Of a stretch of 64,000 nucleotides of DNA, positions 34,768-43,349 are shown piece after piece. Source of the stretch: Alistipes sp. GTDB lineage: Bacteria; Bacteroidota; Bacteroidia; Bacteroidales; Rikenellaceae. The DNA lies in assembly GCA_017463615.1 (NCBI GenBank), contig JAFTOU010000006.1, positions 62,001-126,000 on the forward strand. Reading direction: 5' to 3'. The notes beneath the pieces were generated by a model. It searched no databases and had not been told where the DNA came from. It saw only the letters and a program-made list of their open reading frames with translations. The first letter of the stretch is position 1. Every line of letters begins with the position of its first letter. A program made the translations under genes and the position numbers.

Positions 34768-35703
34768 ACCTAAGCGGTCGTAGATATACTCTATCGTGCC
34801 CTGACTCTGCGCTATTAGGCGGTCAAATGCCACCTCACATAGCGAGCCTTTGGGAATCAGGTGCTTATCTCTATTGTATCGTCCTATTAGTGCGTCGTAT
34901 GTTTCAACAACTTGATTATCAAGCCATTGTGTCGGTACATCTTGCAACGCTATCGCCGCTGTGGTCTGGCGAAAAAACTCCTTAGTAGAGCGGATTACAT
35001 CCCTGCGGTTGCGATGGATATAGATAAATTTTGCATCGGGAAATAGGTGCATCAGTATCGGTATGCGCGCGGTGTGGGGAGGGTTTTTAGAGAGGAAGCG
35101 ACCCTTACCTTGGCAGTATAGGGCGGTCTGCATAACCTGTATCGTGGCGTGACAAAACTCCCTAAGCTCCCGCTCCGAGCAGTTGTCAAAGAGCAGGTAA
35201 CGGCTGCGATAGAGGGGTATATTGCGTGGAAATATCCAGGCGTGATAGTATGATGCCGCGGTCATATTGGCAATAGCAAACTCCTCCTCCTGCGGCTGCG
35301 AGGTTGTCAGGAGACTGTTGTCTTTGGGTCGCGATGAGGGCATAACCGCTGCCATTAACCGCTCGGCAACGCCTCCGCCGCGGAACATCAGATGGGGAAA
35401 TATGGTCTGATATGTGGTGCAGTAGCCAAACTGTGGGTCGCGACTCATCAGGTTGTGCAGCAGCGTTGTTCCGCTGCGCCAGTGACCGATGATAAATAGG
35501 GGAGCGACTATCTGCGGCAGCTCTATGCGGCTCGCCTCGCGGCTGTTGATGCTGTAGAGGGGGTTGAGCAGCCGCTGACAACACTTTGTAAGCATATATC
35601 GCCAGCGGTGGTCTATCTGCGTGCTGCGGGTTACGCTGCTAAATGTCTGACTATCAGCGCCTATAAGGGTGCTTATCGGGAGGCTGTCAAATGAAAATCG
35701 CAT
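34762..35703 (-). CDS. PAPS-dependent sulfotransferase family protein
   Basis: 313 residues from the ATG at 35703; the frame runs further upstream inside cysN and is not used. The 5'-phosphosulfate loop IIGHWRSGTTLLHNLM (G73-T80) and the 3'-phosphate site YIHRNRRDVIRSTKEFF (about 228-244) are both present, as in the Sulfotransfer_3 family. No signal peptide, so cytoplasmic. It moves a sulfo group from PAPS to a hydroxyl of an unknown acceptor. It is the last gene of a cluster that makes PAPS. Established: Bacteroides thetaiotaomicron has a comparable cluster whose sulfotransferase sulfonates cholesterol and other steroids. That acceptor here is an inference. Confidence 0.9.
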   Translation of the reverse strand: MRFSFDSLPISTLIGADSQTFSSVTRSTQIDHRWRYMLTKCCQRLLNPLYSINSREASRIELPQIVAPLFIIGHWRSGTTLLHNLMSRDPQFGYCTTYQTIFPHLMFRGGGVAERLMAAVMPSSRPKDNSLLTTSQPQEEEFAIANMTAASYYHAWIFPRNIPLYRSRYLLFDNCSERELREFCHATIQVMQTALYCQGKGRFLSKNPPHTARIPILMHLFPDAKFIYIHRNRRDVIRSTKEFFRQTTAAIALQDVPTQWLDNQVVETYDALIGRYNRDKHLIPKGSLCEVAFDRLIAQSQGTIEYIYDRLGL

Positions 35704-35711
35704 AACTAAAA

Positions 35712-37142
35712 TTACTCTCGACACTCTATTTTTACTCCGCACTCGCGGCTTAGATGGCGACAGAAGGCGGTTATTGCCCCTAAGTGCTCCGCCCCAATAC
35801 CACACTGAGCAATGGAGAGGCTGATGCTCTCGCATGGGCAGCTGTTGCCACTCTCAACGCCGATGACCATACCTACGGCAGAGGTGAAGTTGGTTATCGG
35901 GTCAATGACTATAAACGCCCCCGTCTGGCGATTTGCGCTGTAGGGGTCGCAGATTATGGGCGAGGTACAGCTGATAGTCACGCACGCAATCTCGTTGAGC
36001 GAAAGTGTTGAGGCTGAGAGCTTTGCGCCTGTGTTTATATCTATGCGGTGGGCTATGGAGACAATCTTTGCCCTCAGCGTATTTGTCCCCTGCTTGATGT
36101 AGAAGAGCTTGCCTCCGTCTAAGGGCTCTGTGTCCATCCATACCACCGTCGCAGTTAGGGTGTGCCCCGTTAGTGGCTGCGGCTCTGTGGCGAGCGATAG
36201 CATCTCCCCGCGCGAGAGGTCTATCTGGTCGGCAAGGGTCAGAACTACCGACTGCGGCGCGAAGGCGTAGTCAAGATTGCCGTCGTAGGTTACTATGCTC
36301 TTGATTGTGGAGCTGATGCCCGAGGGGTGCGCCACGACCTTGTCACCCACGCGAACTACTCCCGAGGCAATCTTGCCCGCAAAACCACGAAAATCTTGAT
36401 TGGGGCGGAGTACATACTGCACCGGAAAGCGAAAGGGACTCTGCACAGCGCTGTGCTCAACATCTACGCCCTCTAAGTGACTTAATAGCGTTGCGCCACT
36501 GTACCACGGCATATTCTCTGACCGCTCTACCACATTGTCGCCATGGAGGGCAGAGATTGGTATGCACTGCAAATCTGGGAATGTAATATCCTGGCTATCA
36601 AGCCATTGACGGTAGTGGGCTGTTATTGTGTTGAAGCGACTTTGGCTGTAGCCTACCGCATCCATCTTGTTTACGGCGAGCACTATGTGACGAATGCCGA
36701 GCAGATGAACCAACATCGTGTGGCGACGCGTCTGGGTCATAATGCCCTGCCTTGCATCTACAAGTATTATGGCAAGCTCGGCAGTAGAGCCCCCTGTAAT
36801 CATATTGCGCGTATACTGCTCGTGCCCCGGGGTGTCGGCTATTATAAACTTGCGGCGCGAGGTGGCAAAGTATCGGTACGCCACATCTATGGTTATCCCC
36901 TGCTCTCGCTCCGCCTTCAGACCGTCACAGAGCAGGGCGTAGTCTATGTTCTGACCAGCATTTCCTACGCGCTCAGAGTCGCGCCTTAGCGCCTGCAGCT
37001 GGTCCTCGTAGAGATGCTTGCTGTCAAACAACAACCTGCCAATGAGTGTGCTCTTGCCATCATCCACACTCCCCGCCGTAAGCACCCGCAACATCCCCTT
37101 GCGCTCATCCTGCGCCAAAAACTCCTCTATCGTTCTATTCAT
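35712..37142 (-). CDS. cysN: Sulfate adenylyltransferase, GTPase subunit
   Basis: 476 residues. Elongation-factor-like GTPase: GSVDDGKST (24-32), DTPGH (103-107), NKMD (158-161), then two beta-barrel domains. No fused APS kinase; that is encoded separately by cysC. With CysD it makes adenylyl sulfate from sulfate and ATP, driven by GTP hydrolysis. It is 8 bases from the sulfotransferase gene, but 184 bases separate it from cysD, a gap that contains several hairpins. Confidence 0.95.
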   Translation of the reverse strand: MNRTIEEFLAQDERKGMLRVLTAGSVDDGKSTLIGRLLFDSKHLYEDQLQALRRDSERVGNAGQNIDYALLCDGLKAEREQGITIDVAYRYFATSRRKFIIADTPGHEQYTRNMITGGSTAELAIILVDARQGIMTQTRRHTMLVHLLGIRHIVLAVNKMDAVGYSQSRFNTITAHYRQWLDSQDITFPDLQCIPISALHGDNVVERSENMPWYSGATLLSHLEGVDVEHSAVQSPFRFPVQYVLRPNQDFRGFAGKIASGVVRVGDKVVAHPSGISSTIKSIVTYDGNLDYAFAPQSVVLTLADQIDLSRGEMLSLATEPQPLTGHTLTATVVWMDTEPLDGGKLFYIKQGTNTLRAKIVSIAHRIDINTGAKLSASTLSLNEIACVTISCTSPIICDPYSANRQTGAFIVIDPITNFTSAVGMVIGVESGNSCPCESISLSIAQCGIGAEHLGAITAFCRHLSRECGVKIECRE

Positions 37143-37326
37143 AATTTTATTCTTTAGTATATACTGCGTCAGCCGTACTGCGTAGCAAGGTACCGCCCAC
37201 TATTCGCGCACCCGGAGTAGAAATGGTCAGATTTTTCTGACCGTTTTTGCGACCAAGTCCCCCTCACAGGAGGGGGATTTAGGGGGTGGGTAACACACTC
37301 TTGAATTTTTTAGATTGCAACGCAAT
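37143..37326. other. Gap between cysD and cysN with stacked hairpins
   Basis: Three short inverted repeats in order: GGTCAGATTTTTCTGACC (37226-37243), TCCCCCTCACAGGAGGGGGA (37258-37277), and a perfect stem at 37306-37333 that overlaps the cysD stop. It is unusual within an otherwise tight operon and may be an attenuator, a processing site or an inserted repeat. Confidence 0.5.
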
Positions 37327-37333
37327 CTAAAAA
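37306..37333 (-). terminator. Hairpin over the cysD stop codon
   Basis: TTTTTAGATTGC and GCAATCTAAAAA form a 12-base perfect stem around a loop of 4 or fewer bases, ending in T-rich sequence on either strand. It could end or weaken transcription between cysD and cysN. Confidence 0.45.
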
Positions 37334-38235
37334 TAGCCCTCTCTCTTCTTTTGCTCCATACTGCTCTCTTGGTCGAAGTCGATTACGCGGGTGGTGCGTT
37401 CGGAGCGGGTGGTGGTCATCATCTCCTCAACAATCTTCTCCACCGTGTCGGCGTGGCTCTCAATGGCGCCCGTTAGGGGGTAGCAGCCCAGTGTGCGGAA
37501 GCGGACGGTGCGCATCCTCGCCCTGTCGCGCAGCTGCTTGGGCATACGGTTGTCGTCCACCATAATCAAGTTGCCGTCAATATCCACTATAGGTCTTTCG
37601 GCGGCGAAGTAGAGCGGCACGATAGGTATCTTCTCCAGACGGATATAGTGCCAGATGTCGCTCTCGGTCCAGTTGCTGAGCGGGAAGACGCGGATGCTCT
37701 CGCCGCGGGCTATGCGGGTGTTGTAGATATCCCACAGCTCGGGGCGTTGGCACTTGGGGTCCCACTGCTGGTAGGCGTTGCGAAAGGAGAAGATACGCTC
37801 CTTAGCGCGACTGCGCTCCTCGTCACGACGCGCACCTCCAAAGGCGGCATCAAAGCCGTGGCGCTTGAGGGCGGCGAGCAGCGCCTGGGTCTTCATCAGG
37901 TCTGTGTGCACCTTACTGCCGTGGATAAAGGGGTTTATACCCCGATTGTACACCTCGCGGTTGTACTCCACGATAAGGTTCCAGCCGTGCTGGCGGGCGT
38001 AGTTGTCGCGGAAGGTAATCATCTCGCTAAACTTCCACTTGGAGTCTATGTGCATCAGCGGGAAGGGTACTCTGCCAGGATAAAATGCCTTCTCGGCAAG
38101 GCGTGCCATAACGGACGAGTCCTTGCCTATGGAGTAGAGCATCACGGGGTTGGAGAACTCGGCTGCAACTTCGCGGATGATATGTATTGCCTCCGATTCA
38201 AGAGCACGGAGGTGGCTCAGACTATACTTTTCCAT
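37327..38235 (-). CDS. cysD: Sulfate adenylyltransferase, catalytic subunit
   Basis: 302 residues, the normal length. PP-loop [17 protein letters not shown] (about 36-52), [31 protein letters not shown], and a C-terminal block [19 protein letters not shown]. It forms APS with the CysN GTPase. Starts 43 bases after cysC. Together with cysC and cysN it supplies PAPS. No PAPS/APS reductase (cysH) or sulfite reductase follows, so the product is probably for sulfonation. Confidence 0.95.
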   Translation of the reverse strand: MEKYSLSHLRALESEAIHIIREVAAEFSNPVMLYSIGKDSSVMARLAEKAFYPGRVPFPLMHIDSKWKFSEMITFRDNYARQHGWNLIVEYNREVYNRGINPFIHGSKVHTDLMKTQALLAALKRHGFDAAFGGARRDEERSRAKERIFSFRNAYQQWDPKCQRPELWDIYNTRIARGESIRVFPLSNWTESDIWHYIRLEKIPIVPLYFAAERPIVDIDGNLIMVDDNRMPKQLRDRARMRTVRFRTLGCYPLTGAIESHADTVEKIVEEMMTTTRSERTTRVIDFDQESSMEQKKREGYF

Positions 38236-38278
38236 ACTTAAGGGATGTTCTCAAAATAATCTCCAAAATCAACTCGCC

Positions 38279-38884
38279 CTAATTTATAAAACCTCCCTTA
38301 ATACGCTCTCTGATGCTGTTGTATATATGCTCGGCACAGCTCTCGGCGCTGCGCTGGGTGGTGTCTATGGTTATCTGTGCGCTCTGAGGTGGCTCAAAGG
38401 GTGCGCTTATGCCCGTAAAGTCGGCTATCTCGCCCCGTCGCGCTTGGGCATAGAGACCCTTTATGTCGCGCTGCTCGCAGACGGAGAGCGGGGTGGAGAT
38501 GTAGACCTCTATAAAGTCGCTGCTGCCGATAATCTGTCGCGCCATATTGCGCAGCTGCTGCGTAGGGGAGAGCAGACAGCAGAGGGTTATTATGCCCGTG
38601 TGGTTGTAGAGGCGCGATATGTGAGCTACGCGGCGGATGTTCTGCTCGCGGTCGGCAGCGCTGAATGTAAGGTCGCTGCTTATGCCACTGCGGATGTTGT
38701 CGCCATCAAGAATCTGCACGATATAGCCTTGGCGACTAAGTCTATGCTCTAAGGCTATGGCTACGGTGCTCTTGCCCGAGCCGGAGAGCCCTGTAAACCA
38801 GAGTGTTACTCCCCGCTGACGAAGCTGACGCTCCTTCTGCTCGCGGCTCTGCATACGGTCAAAGATAGGGTAGATGTTGTCCAT
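38279..38884 (-). CDS. cysC: Adenylylsulfate kinase
   Basis: 201 residues. P-loop FTGLSGSGKST (30-40), LDGDNIRSGISSDLTFSAADR (cut here for length; the APS-binding region, about 59-79), NIRRVAHI, and the lid region KGLYAQARRGEIADFTGI. It phosphorylates APS at the 3' position to give PAPS, the donor for the sulfotransferase at the end of the cluster. Overall length and motifs are standard. One base from the permease gene upstream. Confidence 0.93.
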   Translation of the reverse strand: MDNIYPIFDRMQSREQKERQLRQRGVTLWFTGLSGSGKSTVAIALEHRLSRQGYIVQILDGDNIRSGISSDLTFSAADREQNIRRVAHISRLYNHTGIITLCCLLSPTQQLRNMARQIIGSSDFIEVYISTPLSVCEQRDIKGLYAQARRGEIADFTGISAPFEPPQSAQITIDTTQRSAESCAEHIYNSIRERIKGGFIN

Positions 38885-38885
38885 A

Positions 38886-40376
38886 TTAGAAGCTCCAGAA
38901 GATGGGTATAAAGATTATTGATACTGCAAATGTTATGATGCTCAGCGGTAGGCCTATACGCACAAAGTCGCTAAAGCTGTAGCCGCCCAACCCCTGCACA
39001 ATCATATTGGTCTGATAGCCTATAGGTGTGCAGAAGCTCGCCGAGGCGGCAATACATATCGCTACGCATAGTGGCGTGGGGTTTATGCCCGCCTGCGAGG
39101 CTACGGAGAGGGCTACGGGAAAGGCGAAGGCTGCGGCTGCATTGTTTGTTATCAGCTCGGTGATGATGTTGGTGGTAAGGTAGATGGCTATCAGCAGTGC
39201 GCGTGGCGAGAGCGAGCCACTGAGTTCTATGAGCGATAGGGCTATAGCGTCGGCAAGCCCCGAGAGGGTCATCGCGCGACTTATGGCAAATGCCGAGGCT
39301 ATGGTTACAAGTATATCCCACGAGATAAACTTAGTATACTTCTTGGCGGGAAAGATGTTGCAGAATGCCATAATCACCGCCACCACCGCCGCCCAGAGGA
39401 ACATATCGCCCACCGTAGCCCCCACAACCATAACAACAAGCAGCAGGAGCGATAGCTGCCTCTTCCAGCGGGGTGCTTGCGGCTCGTGCTCGCGACCGTT
39501 GGTGATGATAAGGAATACGCGCGAGTCCGCCCATGTATCTACAAAGCCGCGCTCGGCAGCAAGCGTCAGCGTGTCGTTCTCCTTGTAGCTGTAGCCCTCA
39601 AGGTCGTCTAACTGCTCGCCATCGCGCCTTACGGCTATAATCTTTGCCCCATAGTGCTTGTGGAAGTCAAACTGCTCCATTGTGCACCTTATGCCCGGAA
39701 AGCGCGCAGCAAGGACAACCTCTACGATGTGGCTATCTATCCTTCGTGGCTCTACAACCTGCTCGGGCAGCCGCCTTGCACCAAAGAGGATGATATATCC
39801 CAACCCTGCCAGGGCGACTATGCCTCCCACCTTGCCAAGCTCAAAGAGGGTAAAGCCCGCAAGCCCTGCATCAAGCATCAGCGAATGTACGACAAGGTTT
39901 GTAGATGTGCCTATAAGCGTACACATACCGCCCAATATGGCGGCGTAGGAGAGCGGTATGAGGAACTTCTTGAGTGGCAGAGAGGCTCTGCTGCACCATG
40001 CCTTGATGTGGGGGATGAAGATTACTACAATAGGGGTGTTGTTCAGAAATGCCGAGATTGAGGCTACCGTCGGCAGTATGGTGGCATATCCGCGGCGGAT
40101 AGTGCTGCGGCTCCCAGCAGGGAAGAGTCGCTTCATAACTGGTCCTAGGCAGTCGCTGCGCCGAATACCCTCGCTTACAAGGAAGAGTAGCGCCACGGTA
40201 ACCATACCCTTATTGGCAAAGCCCGCCAGCGCATCGGCAGGGGTGAGTATGCCACAGCAGAGCAGCAGTACCACCACCGAGAAGAGTATAAGTCCAGGGC
40301 GGAGATACCCTTTAACCAGTAGGTAGAGCATCGTGACTATCGCCAGTAGCACTATCGCTATATCAACATTTTCCAT
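38886..40376 (-). CDS. SLC13/DASS-type anion permease with RCK_C domain, probable sulfate importer
   Basis: 496 residues from the ATG at 40376 (MENVDIAIVLLAIVTMLYLL). The two halves of the divalent-anion:sodium symporter fold carry the ion-site motifs FLNNTPIVVIFIPHIKAW and ITNNAAAAFAFPVALSVA, plus GTSTNLVVHSLM. A TrkA-C/RCK_C-like domain (HIVEVVLAARFPG to KENDTLTLAAERGF) is inserted at about 215-290, as in SLC13-like sulfate permeases of bacteria. It likely imports sulfate for the CysC-CysD-CysN enzymes and leads the operon. Confidence 0.87.
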   Translation of the reverse strand: MENVDIAIVLLAIVTMLYLLVKGYLRPGLILFSVVVLLLCCGILTPADALAGFANKGMVTVALLFLVSEGIRRSDCLGPVMKRLFPAGSRSTIRRGYATILPTVASISAFLNNTPIVVIFIPHIKAWCSRASLPLKKFLIPLSYAAILGGMCTLIGTSTNLVVHSLMLDAGLAGFTLFELGKVGGIVALAGLGYIILFGARRLPEQVVEPRRIDSHIVEVVLAARFPGIRCTMEQFDFHKHYGAKIIAVRRDGEQLDDLEGYSYKENDTLTLAAERGFVDTWADSRVFLIITNGREHEPQAPRWKRQLSLLLLVVMVVGATVGDMFLWAAVVAVIMAFCNIFPAKKYTKFISWDILVTIASAFAISRAMTLSGLADAIALSLIELSGSLSPRALLIAIYLTTNIITELITNNAAAAFAFPVALSVASQAGINPTPLCVAICIAASASFCTPIGYQTNMIVQGLGGYSFSDFVRIGLPLSIITFAVSIIFIPIFWSF

Positions 40377-40471
40377 TGCGCTCTGCTTGCTAATTAAACA
40401 GAGTTCTGAGAAAAATGTGCCAGAGTGCCCTTGGTGGCTATGTGCGGGAAGAATGTTGCTATTTAGCACAT

Positions 40472-40502
40472 TTTGCTTGCACGCGAAAAAGTGCTATATT
40501 TG
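40472..40502 (+). promoter_or_regulatory. Promoter giving a predicted leaderless mRNA
   Basis: TTTG at 40472-40475, 19 bases, TATATTTG at 40495-40502; the ATG follows at 40507. Confidence 0.7.
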
Positions 40503-40506
40503 TAGT

Positions 40507-41067
40507 ATGAACAATGGCTTATGGTCGCAAATATGGGTGTTGCTGCTTGCGCTGGCAATATCGCTCTACTTCTGGTTGGGCTACTGGGTCTTTGCCCTCT
40601 ATGCTGTTGCTGGGGTGGCGGCCGTGGCTGTGTGGTTAGTAAGGCGCAGGGGCGCTAAGGCTACGGCTGAGGATGTAGCACCGAGGCAGGAGAGTAAGCA
40701 GGAGAGCAACCACTTCGGGAAGTTGGCAAGTCGCGCCATTGAGCGTCGTCGTGAGCAGGGGAAGCGACTCTATGCCGTTGCAGATGCCATAGAGAGTCGC
40801 CTGCCGCAGCATAAGCGAATGATAAAGAGACTGTTAGATTGGTATTTGGACTACCTGCGTGGCGACGAGATATACCACAAGGACCTCTACGACCACCTGC
40901 TCGCCCTTATCAAGGAGCGACTGACGACGGCTAAGGCTGCCTATCTGAGGCGCGAGCTAGAGCTGTCACGACAGGTTGTAAGGTATGCTATGCGCCCGCT
41001 GACGGTAGAGCAGATTGTAGAAAAGTTGGAGCAAGAGGATGATGCAGAGAGTGATTCGCAAGAGTAA
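40507..41067 (+). CDS. Membrane protein of unknown function
   Basis: 186 residues from the ATG at 40507, set by the promoter just before it. Two hydrophobic stretches in the first 45 residues (WVLLLALAISLYFWLGYWVF and ALYAVAGVAAVAVWLV) end at a basic stop-transfer RRRGAK. The rest is charged and helical, rich in Arg/Glu/Lys (HKRMIKRLLDWYLDYLRG, KERLTTAKAAYLRRELELSR), so a cytoplasmic coiled-coil-like tail. I do not recognise the family. It overlaps the acetyltransferase gene by 29 bases. Confidence 0.7.
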   Translation: MNNGLWSQIWVLLLALAISLYFWLGYWVFALYAVAGVAAVAVWLVRRRGAKATAEDVAPRQESKQESNHFGKLASRAIERRREQGKRLYAVADAIESRLPQHKRMIKRLLDWYLDYLRGDEIYHKDLYDHLLALIKERLTTAKAAYLRRELELSRQVVRYAMRPLTVEQIVEKLEQEDDAESDSQE

Positions 41068-41548
41068 AGAGTCTGATATAGAGGCTATTATGGCTATCAT
41101 TGCCGATGCGCAGGCGTTCCTGCGTAGTTGCGGCGTGGACCAGTGGCAGGATGGCTATCCGACGGCGGAGATTATAGCCAACGATATAGCCGCAGGACAT
41201 AGCTATGTGCTTGAACAGCAGGGCGTTGTTGTCGCTACGGCGGTAATCTCTACCGCGGGCGAGAGTACCTATAGTACTATTGAGGGTCGCTGGCTGAACG
41301 ATAATCCCTATGTTGTTGTCCACCGCCTTGCCGTCAGCGCCTCTGTTCAGCGCACTGGTGCTGCGCGGGAGTTGATGCTCTATGCCCAGAATATCGCCCT
41401 TGAGAGCCACCTTGCCGACCTGCGCGTAGATACACACGCCGATAATCTTGTAATGCAGCGGCTACTTTCCGATTTGGGCTACCGCTACTGCGGCATAATA
41501 ACGCTTGAGTCGGGCTCTTTGCGTAGGGCGTATCAACTGACACTATAA
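41039..41548 (+). CDS. GNAT-family N-acetyltransferase
   Basis: 169 residues. GNAT pattern: RKSKESDIEAIMAIIADAQ at the start, YVLEQQGVVVATAVIS as central strands, VVHRLAVSASVQRTGAAREL as the acetyl-CoA loop (the usual Q/RxxGxG/A written QRTGAAR), LRVDTHADNLVMQRLLSDLG and a final YRYCGIITLESG. Typical of small single-domain acetyltransferases whose substrate cannot be predicted. Its start lies within the preceding membrane-protein gene, so the two are coupled. Confidence 0.85.
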   Translation: MMQRVIRKSKESDIEAIMAIIADAQAFLRSCGVDQWQDGYPTAEIIANDIAAGHSYVLEQQGVVVATAVISTAGESTYSTIEGRWLNDNPYVVVHRLAVSASVQRTGAARELMLYAQNIALESHLADLRVDTHADNLVMQRLLSDLGYRYCGIITLESGSLRRAYQLTL

Positions 41549-41553
41549 AAGAA

Positions 41554-41577
41554 AAGGGCTTGCAATTGCAAGCCCTT
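41554..41577. terminator. Two-way terminator between convergent genes
   Basis: A 24-base perfect palindrome (AAGGGCTTGCAA with its complement) between the acetyltransferase stop and the phosphoesterase stop. Confidence 0.7.
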
Positions 41578-41582
41578 CATCT

Positions 41583-43328
41583 TTAGAATCCAGCGTAGGA
41601 GGATGTGAATGCCTTTTCGGTGTATACATTAACCTCGCCGCTGCCGGCAACGGTGTGCGTTGCGCGGACGGTCCAGTTCTTCTCCTGGGCAGGGTCGCCA
41701 CAAGGAGCTTTGATATACCAGTAGTGCTTCAGACCCTTATTCCAAGTGGTTGTGTTCTTGCCCTTCTCGTTGAAGAAGAAGGCTGTAGAGCACATATCGG
41801 CAAGGTTGTAGTTTACGCGGGTCATCTTGTGAGCCACGCCATCAACAACAAGCTCTACCTGCCAGTTGGTCACATCGTCGTTCCAGATAGTTGCAATAAA
41901 GCAATTAGCCAAATCTGCGCGACCAGAGGTCTTGATGTTAGAGCCACCGCCAGTACCACCTGCAGTCCAGCTATAGACATACTTGCTACCATAGCTGTCG
42001 TTGCCGTTATAGACGCGCATCTGCGTGCCTGAATTCATATTAGTACCCTTAGCAACCCAGTTGTGGAGCGTTGCACCCTTAACCTCGTAGATGCTATATC
42101 CATTTGGAGAGCCATCTACGCCAATGTTGCTGGTCCACCAGCCACCGCAAGCAGCGCCGTGAACATGCTCCATAACAGGCTGTCCGCCCTTGGTTCTGTA
42201 GTTGGTGTGGATGTAGTTCTCTGGATAGTGGGTGTGACCGATGAAGATATGCGCCTCCTTGAACTGAGTCAGAAGCTGCAGCACATCGGCATAGCCCTTA
42301 TCCTTATTTACATTGCTACCTCCGCTGCTACTACCTGCGCGGAAAGGAATGTGACCAGAGAGGATAACCATCTTCTCTGCCTTGTTCTCCACCATCTCAA
42401 GGTCTTTCTCAAGCCAAGAGATCTGCTTTGACGAGTAACCTGCGTCGTAAGTACAGGTCATAGAGTCGCCAAAACCGCTTGTGCCAGTGTGGACAACATT
42501 GTCCATAACCACAAAGTGCACCTTGCCGCGATCAAACGAGTAGTCGGTAGGACCGACATTGTCAATATATCGCTGCACAGACTCAGCGTCGTTCTGACAC
42601 TCAAGCGAAGCCTCGTGGTCGTGGTTACCGATACAGTTGAAAATCGGAATAGAGACACCATTGTTCAGCTTGATGCTTGAGCAGAGCTTCGCCATAGTAG
42701 GCCACAGAGCTACATTGTCAAAGGTTATATCGCCCATCGTGATGGCATAGGCGTTGGTATAACGATTCTCTGATGTCTGAGCCGAGTTGATAGTGGCGCT
42801 AATATCCACCAGCGTCTCGTCTCTGAAACGATCAGCCTCCGAAGCCACCTCGCACTGAGGGTCACCGATAGCGATAATGGTAAACTCCTCCTCTACTGCA
42901 GGCAGTGGAGTGAGAGTCCAGTCGTTGCGGTTCTGACCGCTTGCCATAACTCGCTTTGTAGAGTAGAAGAATGGACGACCATTCTCGGCATCTACAGGCA
43001 CCTGATACCCTGCAGGAATAGTGAACCATACCTGCGTAGCCCAACGGTTTGTAGGGAGCTGGTAGACACCATTAGCATCTGTCTTGGCGAAGTTTGTACC
43101 GTCTGTAACAACTACGCCAGGGATACCCTTGCCACTTACAGAGTCAGTGATAAGACCGAAGATGTTGTTACCACTCTCAATCGTAGTACCGTTGATTTCG
43201 GTCGTTGTGGTGTTCTGATTGCCGCCTCCAGGAGTGTTATTTTCGCCTCCATCAATGACCTTCTCAGAACAAGCAACCCCGCAGAGCAGGGTCGCTGTTA
43301 AAAGAAAGAATTTTAGTTTACCTAACAT
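41583..43328 (-). CDS. Calcineurin-like metallophosphoesterase lipoprotein
   Basis: 581 residues. Lipoprotein signal MLGKLKFFLLTATLLCGVAC, a Gly/Asn/Thr-rich linker, a beta-sandwich N-domain with a transthyretin-like turn (GLITDSVSGKGIPGVVVTDG), then the phosphoesterase core: IIAIGDPQ, AITMGDITFD, FNCIGNHDHEA, VILSGHIPFR and HIFIGHTHYPE. A C-terminal beta domain closes the protein. The metal ligands are complete. It would hydrolyse a phosphomonoester or diester at the cell surface or in the periplasm. Third gene of the second SusC/SusD operon and its only enzyme, so the imported ligand is probably phosphorylated. Confidence 0.92.
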   Translation of the reverse strand: MLGKLKFFLLTATLLCGVACSEKVIDGGENNTPGGGNQNTTTTEINGTTIESGNNIFGLITDSVSGKGIPGVVVTDGTNFAKTDANGVYQLPTNRWATQVWFTIPAGYQVPVDAENGRPFFYSTKRVMASGQNRNDWTLTPLPAVEEEFTIIAIGDPQCEVASEADRFRDETLVDISATINSAQTSENRYTNAYAITMGDITFDNVALWPTMAKLCSSIKLNNGVSIPIFNCIGNHDHEASLECQNDAESVQRYIDNVGPTDYSFDRGKVHFVVMDNVVHTGTSGFGDSMTCTYDAGYSSKQISWLEKDLEMVENKAEKMVILSGHIPFRAGSSSGGSNVNKDKGYADVLQLLTQFKEAHIFIGHTHYPENYIHTNYRTKGGQPVMEHVHGAACGGWWTSNIGVDGSPNGYSIYEVKGATLHNWVAKGTNMNSGTQMRVYNGNDSYGSKYVYSWTAGGTGGGSNIKTSGRADLANCFIATIWNDDVTNWQVELVVDGVAHKMTRVNYNLADMCSTAFFFNEKGKNTTTWNKGLKHYWYIKAPCGDPAQEKNWTVRATHTVAGSGEVNVYTEKAFTSSYAGF

Positions 43329-43349
43329 CGTGTTATGTTTTGGTTATTA

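Noticed and set aside
36543-36989. 148-codon plus-strand frame opposite cysN
   Set aside because: Shadow frame; the minus strand carries all GTPase motifs.
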